Positions 8,203-17,264 are shown, counted from the stretch's first letter. The stretch is DNA of 64,000 bases from Paenibacillus guangzhouensis (GCF_009363075.1 NZ_CP045293.1:5863501-5927500), one strand, 5' to 3'. Notes: generated by a model not told the origin, from the sequence alone. Numbers and translations: made by a program.

Positions 8203-9888
8203 TTACGGTTGAATCTGGATCGTTGCTTTTCGGCTTGGATCGTGATAGATGTAGATGCCTGGATTGATTTCGATGGTGGCATCGCTCGGGATATCTTTGT
8301 AGCGCTCCACTTTTTTGCCTACGGCGTTCGGCCCTGTCGGACGATATTCCGGAAGAATTTGTTCGTCGTCACCCTTGAGTCGAAGGACACTCTGGCTGAT
8401 CGTATAAAAGGTCGGTGAAGGCGAATCTGACTCGACGACGAGATCTTCTCCATCGCGATAGTACGTATACTGAATGTCGAAGCCTTCCGGCATACGGATA
8501 GAGGCCTGCTGTTTCTCTGCCCCCGGTGTCTGCAGCGTGATCCAATTTCGGGAGGTATCCCTCATATCGACGATCGGGTTCTTCAGGACCAACGTCATCG
8601 GTACGCCAGACCAGTCTTGGTACCATCCCGGAGTATCGAATCTAAAATACTCTCCGGTCATCTCATTCCGTTCGTTCTGAGTCGTCTGGTACCCTCCTTT
8701 AATCATGTGATCTCCCACTTGCAGCGTAATATCTTTGAAAGAGACATTGCCGATCGTGGCCCATCGGTCACGACCGACCCCGGTCCGTTCGAATGGGATT
8801 TGGATGCTGAGCGGCGCGACGACAAGTTTCTGCAGCGATATGGCGGAATGCTCTAACAGCTTGGCATCCGGGGTTAATGGCTGGGTGTAGATCGCTTCGC
8901 TCGCCTTCTTGCCGTCAACGGCAAAATGGAAATCCCAAGTACCGTCGTAACGCTGTGCTTCCGCTAAGTAGGATACACTCCAATCAGCAGATTTCAGCTG
9001 CTCATCGCTCAGTTGATATACATTTTCTAAGAGCATTTCATGACCTTCGGAAGGAAGTTGGGTTCGGGACACCGTGTTAACCCGCTGACCCTGCAATGAC
9101 AACTCTAATTTGGGATCGGTCTTGCTCGCTTGCTCCATCGGCACAGCTGTCGCAATGGTGTAGCGAATGGCCACTTTGCCTTGATCTCGAGTGATGGACT
9201 GCACTGTGATTGAAGGGTATGGCTTCGATAGCAGATCCAGCTTCTCATTCAACTTGCCGTCCCAAGGGACAGATACAGCATCCGTTTGGTAGAAGATTAG
9301 GTCCTTGGCGCTCAGTTGATAATCTTTTTGTTTCGACTTCAGGGTATCGTTCAGCGTATACATGCCGAGCAGCTTGCCGCTATCTTTGTCCTTGCTGAAA
9401 TAACCGTGAATCGGCTTTGCTTTTTGTCCGTCCTCTGATAAAGTCGTGCTATCAAAATCAATAACCTCGTACTTTGGCATATTCGGCACTTCGAGCGAGA
9501 CGAGAATCTTCATCCGGTCATTGCCCGTAACGACCCCATGCAGGTTCATAGTGATGCCCTGCTGTGTCACGCCAAGATCATATTGCTGCCCAATCCCGTT
9601 CTCCAACGCCGAATGTACGGTCTGCGTCCCGAATAGATTGTTCCAATTGATCTTGACGTCCGCGAAGACGGGAACGGATATCGTAAGGCAGCAGGCCAAG
9701 GCGATAGCTGCAGGTACCCATTTACGTGTTGAGGTTCTCCTCGTGCGGGATGGAGCCCCTTGATGGGCTTTGTGTGTTGCGACTTTTCGTTCGATGTTGG
9801 CCCACATCGTCTCATAATCAGGCGATTGTTCATCGCGCTGCTGAAGCCGTTCTTTTATTTCGTTTTCACGGATGGGGTACATGTCCAT
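8203..9888 (-). CDS. DUF4179 anti-sigma factor, membrane-anchored
   Basis: A 561-residue single-pass membrane protein. A charged cytoplasmic segment (about 1-56) with a motif resembling zinc-free anti-sigma domains is followed by one helix (about 57-76) and a long extracellular part starting DVKINWNNLFG, typical of DUF4179 proteins. These sequester ECF sigma factors, and this gene overlaps the upstream ECF sigma gene by 34 bp. The start at 9888 has aaggag 4 nt before it; the Met two codons later has more usual spacing. The signal sensed by the extracellular part is unknown. Confidence 0.88.
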   Translation of the reverse strand: MDMYPIRENEIKERLQQRDEQSPDYETMWANIERKVATHKAHQGAPSRTRRTSTRKWVPAAIALACCLTISVPVFADVKINWNNLFGTQTVHSALENGIGQQYDLGVTQQGITMNLHGVVTGNDRMKILVSLEVPNMPKYEVIDFDSTTLSEDGQKAKPIHGYFSKDKDSGKLLGMYTLNDTLKSKQKDYQLSAKDLIFYQTDAVSVPWDGKLNEKLDLLSKPYPSITVQSITRDQGKVAIRYTIATAVPMEQASKTDPKLELSLQGQRVNTVSRTQLPSEGHEMLLENVYQLSDEQLKSADWSVSYLAEAQRYDGTWDFHFAVDGKKASEAIYTQPLTPDAKLLEHSAISLQKLVVAPLSIQIPFERTGVGRDRWATIGNVSFKDITLQVGDHMIKGGYQTTQNERNEMTGEYFRFDTPGWYQDWSGVPMTLVLKNPIVDMRDTSRNWITLQTPGAEKQQASIRMPEGFDIQYTYYRDGEDLVVESDSPSPTFYTISQSVLRLKGDDEQILPEYRPTGPNAVGKKVERYKDIPSDATIEINPGIYIYHDPSRKATIQIQP

Positions 9889-10403
9889 GCATCTCCTTCA
9901 CTCATGGGATTAGGGGCGTCCTTCATGAAGCTGCGCAGCATCTGTAATCCACGATTGACCCGGGATTTCACCGTGCCCTCGGGGACCCGGAGTACTTGCG
10001 CCGTCTCGGCGATGCTCATATCGTTCCCGATTCGGAGTACGACTGCAACGCGCAGCTTGTCGGGCAGCTTGCTAAGAATGGCGCTGAATTCGTCCGCGAT
10101 CTCAACCTGCTCATAGTGCTCCTCGATTTTAATCGATGGGCGGGTTAGGGAGAGTAGGAAGGATAGCTTCTCTTTGCGCTTCCCATTGAGACGACGCTTT
10201 AATACCGTGTTGCACTCGTTCACAGCGATTCGCATTAGCCAAGGTTTGATATCTTTAATGTCGGTACGATCTACGATCATTGCCTTGAAGAATACTTCTT
10301 GGCAGACATCCTCGGCATCCGCCTGCTGCTGAAGCATATGCCTGCACAGCCGATAGACTTGTTCTTTGTACGTCTCGAACATTTCCCGATCGTTCAATGT
10401 CAC
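9855..10403 (-). CDS. ECF-type RNA polymerase sigma factor
   Basis: A 182-residue sigma-70 family factor with region 2 (LCRHMLQQQADAEDVCQEVF, about residues 18-37) and region 4 (SIAETAQVLRVPEGTVKSRV helix-turn-helix near the C-terminus). I chose the GTG start at 10403 because gaggaggtgccc precedes it and because an ECF-type promoter at 10437-10465 lies inside the longer open frame, ruling out starts upstream of it. It is co-transcribed with the overlapping DUF4179 anti-sigma gene. The promoter resembles those recognised by extracytoplasmic sigma factors, so the pair is probably autoregulated and envelope-responsive. Confidence 0.9.
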   Translation of the reverse strand: MTLNDREMFETYKEQVYRLCRHMLQQQADAEDVCQEVFFKAMIVDRTDIKDIKPWLMRIAVNECNTVLKRRLNGKRKEKLSFLLSLTRPSIKIEEHYEQVEIADEFSAILSKLPDKLRVAVVLRIGNDMSIAETAQVLRVPEGTVKSRVNRGLQMLRSFMKDAPNPMSEGDAWTCTPSVKTK

Positions 10404-10436
10404 GGGCACCTCCTCGTTCAGTGTGATTTCATAGGC

Positions 10437-10465
10437 TAAGACTATTAAGGCGCCAAAAAGGTTCC
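10437..10465 (-). promoter_or_regulatory. ECF sigma-type promoter (autoregulatory)
   Basis: On the minus strand GGAACC (10465-10460) is followed by a T-run (cTTTTT), then 17 nt in total before GTCTTA (10442-10437). GGAACCTTTTT with a downstream GTCT element is typical of SigM/SigV/SigW-class promoters. It sits about 30 nt before the sigma gene start. Confidence 0.7.
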
Positions 10466-10527
10466 CTAGATCAACATGAGATGAAGGCACGAGCTTCGTG
10501 ATTGCGAACATGATTATAATTCATTAT

Positions 10528-10575
10528 AAAAGGACTGCCCTTCGTCGACATCATCGACTTCAAGGCAGTCCTTGG
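10528..10575 (-). terminator. Terminator downstream of the broken DUF438 gene
   Basis: aaggactgcc (10530-10539) pairs perfectly with ggcagtcctt (10564-10573), with an inner gtcga/tcgac pairing. On the minus strand it is followed by a short T-rich stretch, so it ends transcripts coming from the pseudogene. Confidence 0.75.
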
Positions 10576-10580
10576 TTGTA

Positions 10581-10898
10581 TTAAGAGAGAATTCGTTTTT
10601 GACCTTCGAGTTGACGTATAGGTGCTATATTTTGCGTAAATTCTAATGTGCCTTGGTAGTTCCCTTCGTCATCACGTACAGCGAAATATCGGATCAAGAC
10701 GAACTTATCCTGGAAGGGAATCCAGAAATCCTCGACGTCTTTGGTTCCGGCTTTGAACTCTTCTAATAGTTGATTAACGACGTGGACGCTTTGCGGTGGA
10801 TGGCAATGCTGAACCGTGCGTCCAATGACCGCTTTCGTCCGAGCGAATATTCGCTCTTTGCCATGTCATTTCACTCATCGGAATACCCTCCTAGTGTT
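10581..10898 (-). pseudogene. Truncated DUF438/PAS-domain gene remnant
   Basis: Frame 10865-10581 encodes about 94 residues beginning HGKERIFARTKAVIGRTVQ and continuing with the CHPP, VNQLLEEFK and EDFWI motifs, which match the C-terminal PAS domain of DUF438 (hemerythrin/PAS) proteins. There is no start in this frame; a TGA stop precedes the HGKERIF segment where earlier domain sequence should be. An ATG at about 10883 with an excellent ctaggaggg site gives only 34 unrelated residues before stopping. I infer that the N-terminal part was deleted and the remaining start joined out of frame. The FNR-like promoter upstream is retained. Confidence 0.75.
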
Positions 10899-10922
10899 AA
10901 GCATGTAATTGGCTTTGACCTT

Positions 10923-10965
10923 ACAATAACAAAGGAAGAGAGAGCAAGGCTTGATTCAGATCACA
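10923..10965 (-). promoter_or_regulatory. FNR/CRP-like box with class II spacing
   Basis: On the minus strand TGTGATCTGAATCAAG (10965-10950) resembles the TGTGA-N6-TCACA site of Bacillus Fnr, with a weaker right half. A TATTGT hexamer (10928-10923) begins 29.5 nt from its centre, exactly the geometry of an activator site at -41.5. It faces the DUF438 remnant, a family often linked to low-oxygen metabolism. Confidence 0.5.
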
Positions 10966-11092
10966 TTTTTACAAAAACATTTTCGGGTCGTTCCTAAGGG
11001 TCACCTAGCAGATAAATGACCCCAAAAAGTGGTATGATAAGGGCATCGTAGTTGGCAATTTACGTTATGAGACGAGAGGAGCTTGATACATA

Positions 11093-12349
11093 ATGAATTT
11101 ATCGCATTTGAAAGCCGAGATAATGGAACGGTTTATTTCGTACGTGAAGGTCGATACACAATCGAACGAGGAGAGCACGACATGCCCTTCAACGCCGGGG
11201 CAGCTCACGCTTGCGAATCAGCTCGTGGACGAGCTGAAGCGCATCGGCATGGAGGAAGTGACGATCGATGCGAATGGTTACGTCATGGCGACGCTGCCTT
11301 CGAACTCCGATCGCGAGGTGACGACGATTGGGTTCCTGGCGCATGTGGATACGGCGACGGATTTTACAGGGGCAGGCGTGAATCCGCAAATTATTGAGCG
11401 TTATGAGGGCGGCGATATCGTCTTGAACAAGGCGCTTAACGTCGTTCTATCACCGGCCAAGTTCCCGGAACTGGGCAACTACCATGGGCATACGCTCATT
11501 ACGACCGATGGGACAACTCTGCTCGGCGCAGACGATAAAGCCGGCATTGCCGAGATCATGACAGCGATGGCTTATTTGATTCAGCATCCGGAAATGAAGC
11601 ATGGCAAGGTCCGCGTCGCTTTCACGCCGGATGAAGAAATCGGCCGAGGTCCGGATAAGTTCGATGTCGATGCTTTTGGTGCAACGTATGCGTATACGAT
11701 GGACGGCGGTCCGCTTGGCGAATTGGAATACGAGAGCTTCAATGCAGCCGCAGCGAAAATTACGGTGAAAGGTTCCAATGTTCACCCCGGCACGGCGAAA
11801 GGCAAGATGATCAACTCGGCCAAAATCGCGATGGCCATCCATGCTGAGCTGCCGCAGGAGCAAGCGCCGGAATATACGGAAGGTTACGAAGGTTTCTACC
11901 ATCTTAGCTCCTTCCAAGGCGATGTGGAGCAGTCCAAATTGAGCTATATCATACGGGATTTTGACACAGAACAATTCGAAGCGAAAAAAGAGAGACTGGC
12001 GGAGATCGTCAGCAAGTTCCAGGCGGAATACGGCGAGGAGAACGTCATACTCGAGATGCGTGACCAATACTACAACATGCGGAATAAAATCGAGCCCGTG
12101 AAGCATATCGTAGATATTGCTCATCAGGCGATGGAATCACTCGGCATTACGCCGATTATTATCCCGATCCGCGGAGGTACGGACGGATCTCAGTTGTCTT
12201 ATATGGGATTGCCGACGCCGAATATTTTCGCTGGCGGAGAGAATTTTCACGGCAAATTCGAGTATGTGTCCGCAGACACCATGATCAAAGCAACGGAAGT
12301 GATCGTGGATATTATTCAACGGTTCGAGCAGCAAGCGGATAAACAGTAG
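11093..12349 (+). CDS. pepT: Peptidase T (tripeptide aminopeptidase)
   Basis: A 418-residue cytosolic M20B metallopeptidase that removes N-terminal residues from tripeptides. Dinuclear zinc motifs are all present: HVDTA (H84), GADDKAG (D147), catalytic DEEIGRG (E181/E182), TMDGG (about D204) and the C-terminal ENFHGKFE. The length matches PepT. The start at 11093 follows agaggagcttgat. A -10-like tatgat lies at about 11034. The gene is followed by a small lipoprotein gene 35 bp downstream that may share its transcript. Confidence 0.96.
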   Translation: MNLSHLKAEIMERFISYVKVDTQSNEESTTCPSTPGQLTLANQLVDELKRIGMEEVTIDANGYVMATLPSNSDREVTTIGFLAHVDTATDFTGAGVNPQIIERYEGGDIVLNKALNVVLSPAKFPELGNYHGHTLITTDGTTLLGADDKAGIAEIMTAMAYLIQHPEMKHGKVRVAFTPDEEIGRGPDKFDVDAFGATYAYTMDGGPLGELEYESFNAAAAKITVKGSNVHPGTAKGKMINSAKIAMAIHAELPQEQAPEYTEGYEGFYHLSSFQGDVEQSKLSYIIRDFDTEQFEAKKERLAEIVSKFQAEYGEENVILEMRDQYYNMRNKIEPVKHIVDIAHQAMESLGITPIIIPIRGGTDGSQLSYMGLPTPNIFAGGENFHGKFEYVSADTMIKATEVIVDIIQRFEQQADKQ

Positions 12350-12384
12350 AGGTAGAGCCTGGAGACGACTCATGAACATGGGGG

Positions 12385-12774
12385 ATGAGTGTGCGCACTC
12401 GAATGTTTAAGGGAATGCTCGTTTTGGTTATTATACTGTCCGTGGGTATCGGTTGTGTCCGACAGTCGGAACCGGCATCGACACCCAGCACGAACTCATG
12501 GGCCTTTGACTTTATTCAATGGCAAGATGCGTCCTATCGGCTGACCAATGAGGTGGTAGAACGTATGGGTGAACCCATCGGATACGTAGATAACTATTCA
12601 ACGGATGAGCTCGCCAGCACAGGTGGTATTTTTTCGAATCACTTCCCTAAAGGGACACCTATCTATGCGATCAACGGCGAAAGTACCGAGGATGCAATTA
12701 CCGTCCAGCAAGACGGGGAATGGGTGAGGCTGTTCAACACCGATAAATTCGGGTGGCAACTTCCGGCAAAATGA
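12385..12774 (+). CDS. Small predicted lipoprotein, family unrecognised
   Basis: A 129-residue protein with an N-terminal hydrophobic segment (about 9-22) and a weak lipobox VGIGC with Cys at 24, then a Ser/Thr/Pro-rich linker and a compact C-terminal domain (FIQWQDASYRLTNEVVERMG ... WVRLFNTDKFGWQ). I do not recognise the family; the architecture resembles small secreted proteins of Bacillales. The start is uncertain because no well-spaced Shine-Dalgarno sequence precedes 12385; a Met six codons in is an alternative. Confidence 0.6.
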   Translation: MSVRTRMFKGMLVLVIILSVGIGCVRQSEPASTPSTNSWAFDFIQWQDASYRLTNEVVERMGEPIGYVDNYSTDELASTGGIFSNHFPKGTPIYAINGESTEDAITVQQDGEWVRLFNTDKFGWQLPAK

Positions 12775-12779
12775 AGAAG

Positions 12780-12828
12780 AGGCTGCTGCAGGCGAAACAT
12801 GGTTTTCGCGCTGCGGCAGCCTTTTTTG
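12780..12828 (+). terminator. Terminator after the lipoprotein gene
   Basis: aggctgc (12780-12786) pairs with gcagcct (12816-12822), with further pairing inside (gcag/ctgc, cgaaa/ttcg), followed by a run of six T. Confidence 0.85.
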
Positions 12829-12864
12829 GCGTATATTGAGGAATGAAGCGTTGTGGCATGCTGG

Positions 12865-15015
12865 TCAGTGGATCAGCTTGCTCTTCTTCGCCTTCTCAAC
12901 CATGCCATGACTGATCTTATTAATCGGCGTCTTCAATGCAAGTCCCAAGACGAGCGCAATGCCTGCGAACATCAGCAGCATCCAGAAGTCCCTCTGCACG
13001 ATGTCCCACAGAATGCCGCCCGTCGCTTCACGCATCATACTGATCGCATAGGTGAACGGTAGGAACGGATGGATGACCTGGAAGAAATGCGGCGTAACCT
13101 GGATCGGAAAGGTACCGCCTGCTCCGGCGAGCTGCAGGACTAGCAGGACGATGGACATAGCCTTGCCAACGTTGCCGAAGATCGAGACGAGTGTGTAGAC
13201 GATCAGCATGAAGACAATGCTCAGGAACACCCCGAACAGCACGAACCAGAGCTTCTCGCGGACGAAGGCGCCGAGGAAATAGATGTCCCCGAGCGTATCG
13301 AACAAGGATTGGAGAATCGCGATGGTGACGAACGTTAAATAGCGGCCGAAATAAATCTGATACCCACGGTATTCGACCCCTTCGTGATGCACCTCGACTG
13401 TGAGCAACGAGACGAGCAACAGCGCGCCGACCCACAGCGAGAGCGTCGTGAAGAATGGCGACATCCCCGAACCGTAATTCGGAATTGGGAATAGCTTATT
13501 CTCCTTCAGGATGACGGGCTGCGCGAAGAATGCGCTCTCCTTCTCGAAATTGTTCTGCAGCAGGTCAATAATTTCTTCAATATTGCCGTGTTTCTCAAAA
13601 TCTCGGATTTTGCTCGTAATCTCGCCGATCTTTGATTTGACGATTGGGAGGTCGGCCGTGACGACTTTGATCCCTTGGTCGCCGAGGGTTAGACCTTTAT
13701 TCGCGTCGCTAAGCAGCTTCTCCATATCGGGCACGCGCGCGGAAGCTTCCTTCAAGATCGTGTGAATCTGATCTGTCGATTGTTTGGCCTGCTTTACCGT
13801 CTTCACGATATTCGGCGTAATCTCCGTATCGAAGCGGTCTGTAAGATCTCCAAGATCTTTGGCGGCTTCATCGGATAACGTGTTGAGGCGGTTCAACAGC
13901 GTGTCGGATACGGCTTCTCCTCGGCTGACGGCTGATTGAATGTCTCTTACCGTTGATGCCTGCTGCCGGAAGCGATCATGGTCGCGTTGAAGCCGCACGA
14001 TCGTCTTATTGAACAGCTTGCCGCGCGAGATCTCGTTCAGTCGTTCGAACCAGGCTTGCGTGCCGCTCGCAAGGCGTACGGCTCCGTCAAGACGCGACGC
14101 TGCTTGCTGTAGCGCGAGATTGACGGCAGACGGGCCTGCCGTAGTATCTTTCAGCACGCCGCTCAAATCCTTCATCGCTAATGCGGCTTGCTGCAAGGAA
14201 CCAAGGTCTTGTTTGATGAAAGGTGCCGCTGATTCGAGGCCTTGCTGGCTGTAATCGAGCAGCTCGCCCACACGCTGGCTGAATTGCTCGCCCTTCTTCG
14301 CTACATCGGCGAGAATCGGTAGGCTCTGCTGCGATTCCTTGACGATGCTATGCGCCGTCTCAACGTCTTTCATCGCCACCTTCAGGACACGCTCTAGCTC
14401 CGGGAAATCCTTCTCAATCTTGAAGACGAGAGATCGGACCTTCTCGATGGTGGGCAATTCTTTGTGGAGCGTAACGCCAATTTCGTTGAATATTTTGAAG
14501 ATGGCTCTGTTCGCTTCCTTCACAAAGTTCGAGCTAACCTCTTGAATGATCCCAGAGGCGCCGCTGGACGTGATTTTGGGTGCGATCGCATTAACTTTCT
14601 CATTGACGTAATAATCAATTTCCGCCTTGATCGGTTCCTTGGATAGAACTGTGGCAATACGGGCGGAGAAGTTCTTGGGAATAATAATGCTCGCGTAATA
14701 GTCGCCGTGTTCCGTGCCGGAGATCGCTTTTTTGGTATCGACGAACTGCCATCCGATCTTATGATTTTCCCGCAGGGAGGCGATGATCTCATTGCCGATG
14801 TTGATCGGCTTGTCCATGATCGTCGAACCTTGGTCTTCGCTGGATACCGCTACCTGTATTCCTTTGGTGTTCCCGTAGGGGTCCCATGAAGCTTTGATGT
14901 TGAACCAAGCGTAGAGTGACGGCAGGATGATGAGCCCCAAGATCATCACGGCTGCGGCTCCATTCGTGCATATGTTGCGTATATCCGTTCCGTAGATTTG
15001 AAAGATTTTGCGCAT
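12865..15015 (-). CDS. yhgE: YhgE/Pip domain membrane protein
   Basis: A 716-residue protein of the YhgE/Pip family. One N-terminal helix (about 20-40, VMILGLIILPSLYAWFN) is followed by a large extracellular, coiled-coil-rich region (about 45-500) and a C-terminal set of about five or six helices (about 520-700) like an ABC-2 permease. Relatives include B. subtilis YhgE and the phage receptors Pip and YueB. The start at 15015 was chosen because gctgggggac precedes it; an in-frame Met 10 codons upstream has none. Possible role in cell-envelope export or resistance; no ATPase is adjacent. Confidence 0.88.
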   Translation of the reverse strand: MRKIFQIYGTDIRNICTNGAAAVMILGLIILPSLYAWFNIKASWDPYGNTKGIQVAVSSEDQGSTIMDKPINIGNEIIASLRENHKIGWQFVDTKKAISGTEHGDYYASIIIPKNFSARIATVLSKEPIKAEIDYYVNEKVNAIAPKITSSGASGIIQEVSSNFVKEANRAIFKIFNEIGVTLHKELPTIEKVRSLVFKIEKDFPELERVLKVAMKDVETAHSIVKESQQSLPILADVAKKGEQFSQRVGELLDYSQQGLESAAPFIKQDLGSLQQAALAMKDLSGVLKDTTAGPSAVNLALQQAASRLDGAVRLASGTQAWFERLNEISRGKLFNKTIVRLQRDHDRFRQQASTVRDIQSAVSRGEAVSDTLLNRLNTLSDEAAKDLGDLTDRFDTEITPNIVKTVKQAKQSTDQIHTILKEASARVPDMEKLLSDANKGLTLGDQGIKVVTADLPIVKSKIGEITSKIRDFEKHGNIEEIIDLLQNNFEKESAFFAQPVILKENKLFPIPNYGSGMSPFFTTLSLWVGALLLVSLLTVEVHHEGVEYRGYQIYFGRYLTFVTIAILQSLFDTLGDIYFLGAFVREKLWFVLFGVFLSIVFMLIVYTLVSIFGNVGKAMSIVLLVLQLAGAGGTFPIQVTPHFFQVIHPFLPFTYAISMMREATGGILWDIVQRDFWMLLMFAGIALVLGLALKTPINKISHGMVEKAKKSKLIH

Positions 15016-15247
15016 AAGTCCCCCAGCTTCCATGTGCGGTAGCATGTTGATACCACAATAGAATTTATCAGTTTCTCGACGAAACTTGTTTTTATCTCTC
15101 TCGCTTTAGGCGGTTTACGTCACCGAAGGCGTTTGATGCTTGTGAGTTCAGTTTCGTTCTTACGGGTGGGCTTTATGCATACGACAGGAAATCTGTTTAA
15201 ATACCGGATAGGATTGGTAAAATATCACATACTAGACCCACCTAATC

Positions 15248-15796
15248 ATGAGAGTGACGGTGTATGTGAGTATGATGAATGCTGCTGAGGTTTTCTTTTA
15301 TTTTATCGGCTATGCCCTGGGGGGATGGCTGCTCGAGAATGTATACAGCTGGGTGACGACTGGGGTGTTCTTCAAGGAGGGCTTCCTCTATGGTCCGCTC
15401 AAGCCGATGTATGGCTTCTCGCCGGTGCTCATCGTGTATAGCGTGAATGAATCGACGCACTGGATCTTATTGTTGCTGCTCTGCTTCATGATCCCGACTG
15501 TTATTGAATACGTAAGTGGAATGCTGCTAGAAAGGCTGTTCCACGAGCGCTATTGGGATTACAGGCAGCTGCCATTACAGCTGCACGGACATATTTGTGT
15601 GTCGTTCTCGCTTTGTTGGGTGCTCTTGTCGCTTGCTGTAGTTGTACTGCTGCATCCATTATTCCAATCCCTGTATTCGCATCTATCGGGCGTGTGGGGG
15701 ATGCTCTGGCCGATGTTTGCAGTCATTCTGCTGGCAGACCTCATTGTGACGGTGAGGAAACGCAGTCGAGCGGTGCGTGGTCGTCAGCCGGTGTAG
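15248..15796 (+). CDS. CmpB-like putative ABC permease membrane protein
   Basis: A 182-residue membrane protein with about four to five helices. The motifs GGWLLENVYS, GFLYGPLKPMYGF and RYWDYRQLP..LHGHICVSFSLCW match the ABC_trans_CmpB (PF06541) family. Function in this family is not established. The start is uncertain: Met codons at 15248, 15272 and 15275 all lack a clear ribosome binding site. It is divergent from the YhgE-like gene. Confidence 0.75.
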   Translation: MRVTVYVSMMNAAEVFFYFIGYALGGWLLENVYSWVTTGVFFKEGFLYGPLKPMYGFSPVLIVYSVNESTHWILLLLLCFMIPTVIEYVSGMLLERLFHERYWDYRQLPLQLHGHICVSFSLCWVLLSLAVVVLLHPLFQSLYSHLSGVWGMLWPMFAVILLADLIVTVRKRSRAVRGRQPV

Positions 15797-15857
15797 GAGG
15801 AGTAGAGGCTCGCCCTCTCAATTTTGTATTCCCACAATGATATCCCCTCCCTCCCTA

Positions 15858-16050
15858 GCTATATTGGATTTTTGTATGAACTTTGGATTAGAATGCTCTT
15901 TTCGTGCGGCTATATTGGATCATTGCAGGATAGAGTGATGATTCTGAACACTACTGGCACATATCGGTAGAACTTCGTGCAGAAATCCAGGATAGATGAG
16001 AGATGGCGTGAATATAGTCTCCTATCCTGGACGAAATCCAGGATAGGAGG
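15858..16050. repeat. Degenerate dispersed repeats including a 31-nt hairpin
   Basis: The gap 15797-16121 has no gene. It holds related elements: gctatattggattttt (from 15858), gctatattggatcatt with gcaggatagag (from 15908), gcagaaatccaggataga (from 15979), and a perfect hairpin with 13-bp arms ctcctatcctgga (16019-16031) and tccaggataggag (16037-16049) around cgaaa. The shared theme is CTATCCTGGATTT and its reverse complement. Related copies occur at 16936-17124. Confidence 0.7.
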
Positions 16051-16121
16051 GTCCTGCCGGACGCTGCGATAACTCCCACTGGACTCTAACTTCACACCCG
16101 AACGTGTCAATCTCTTTTCTG

Positions 16122-16790
16122 CTAGAGCAGCTGTGCCAGCGCGCTTTCTTGGATTTCGTAGTAGCGCATCGTCTGACCTTTGGAAGTGGGCGTTAGGAAA
16201 CCTTTTGTAGTGAGTGATTGTAGGTGTTTGCGCGATGTGCGGTAGTCCAGCTCCCAGGTGTCACTAACATCCTTAGGTCTTATTGGCCGACCGAGCTGCC
16301 ATGCGAAGTGTAGGATGTCTTTTTCGATTCTGCTCACGGCACTCGGTATGTTGCTGCGCAGGGTGTAGGGGCCAATCGCCAGTTGAAGCAAAGTACGACA
16401 CACCTCAGGGTGCTGCTGCACATCGTCGAATGAGAAGTGAATCATACGCCAGCCTAATCCGGTTAAGAATGTGTCGCGATTAAGAGCATAGCTGAACTTC
16501 TCCCGATCCATATCCTTAATATGACTCTGGTATCCGTCACATTCGATCCCGAACCGACCGAATGGAGTTAAAAAAGCAAAATCGAGGAAATGCGACTTGC
16601 GCTTCCAATCGTATACCTCATATTCCGGATGCAGGTGCTCGAAATTGCCGAATAAGGGCCACCATACTTGTTGGAGCAGAAGTTTCTCCGCATATTGATG
16701 GCCGCGGATTAGACGTCCTTTCCGCTCACCGGTACGGCGCTCCATGTGTTGATTCAGAAATGCTTGATGTGCTTGTTCGAATGTACTCAC
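16122..16790 (-). CDS. DUF559-like nuclease-fold protein with C-terminal winged helix
   Basis: A 222-residue protein. D70, E83 and D85 in the sequence FLDFAFLTPFGRFGIECDGY, followed by H and then NRDTFLTGLGWRMIHFSFDDV, resemble the DUF559/Vsr-like PD-(D/E)XK core, where E-x-D-G..H and R-D-x-x-L..G-W are conserved. The last third (about 150-222) looks like a winged helix-turn-helix. I chose the GTG at 16790 because aaggaggcggatctt precedes it. No partner methylase or helicase is adjacent, so its role in DNA repair, defence or regulation is open. Confidence 0.65.
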   Translation of the reverse strand: MSTFEQAHQAFLNQHMERRTGERKGRLIRGHQYAEKLLLQQVWWPLFGNFEHLHPEYEVYDWKRKSHFLDFAFLTPFGRFGIECDGYQSHIKDMDREKFSYALNRDTFLTGLGWRMIHFSFDDVQQHPEVCRTLLQLAIGPYTLRSNIPSAVSRIEKDILHFAWQLGRPIRPKDVSDTWELDYRTSRKHLQSLTTKGFLTPTSKGQTMRYYEIQESALAQLL

Positions 16791-16826
16791 AAGATCCGCC
16801 TCCTTCATAGCAATGCGTACAAAAAA

Positions 16827-16863
16827 AAGAACGTCCATAGGCCTTGTGGCTATGGACGTTCTT
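16827..16863. terminator. Bidirectional terminator between helD side and nuclease-like gene
   Basis: Perfect 14-bp stem aagaacgtccatag (16827-16840) and ctatggacgttctt (16850-16863). An A-run on its left gives the T-run for minus-strand transcripts. It separates helD transcription from the nuclease-like gene. Confidence 0.85.
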
Positions 16864-16935
16864 CGTCTGTCTATATTTTACTGGGTGCTAAGTGTTCAGT
16901 CCAGCTTTTATTCGGATGATGCGTTGTGCCCTTGT

Positions 16936-17124
16936 CTATCATGGATTTACGCTGTAACTTATGCTGAAACTGGACTCTGAAGGCATCTATCATGGATAAT
17001 TGAGGGAACTTTGAGCGATATCCTACGAAATTAGGTCAAATCGCGTGATTATCTTGCAAAAATCCATGATAGGTGGCTATATGCACGACATTCAGTAGAC
17101 TATCCTGCATGAAATCCAACATAG
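16936..17124. repeat. Second cluster of the same dispersed repeats
   Basis: The gap 16864-17264 has no gene. Copies include ctatcatggatttacgc (16936), tctatcatggataatt (16986), gcaaaaatccatgatagg (17056) and ctatcctgcatgaaatcc (17100). A further shared piece, actggactctga (16969-16980), matches actggactctaa in the first cluster (16078-16089). Both clusters flank the nuclease-like gene. The rest of the gap, 17125-17264, shows nothing I can name. Confidence 0.65.
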
Positions 17125-17264
17125 ACCGGACCCTCACTCGCCTCACAGTCATCCCATCATACCAAGGCAGACGAGGGGGACACTGAGCACGATTCGCACC
17201 GCGCGCAAGCGTGCGGTATGACGCGCATGGCGGCGTTCAAACAAGCAGTGCTATGAAGCCCCAC

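Noticed and set aside
10404-10511. Longer sigma factor with a start at 10511
   Set aside because: The extension contains the ECF-type promoter and lacks a ribosome binding site; the GTG at 10403 has one.
10770-10997. A 75-codon plus-strand frame
   Set aside because: It is antisense to the DUF438 remnant and its promoter, with no family resemblance.
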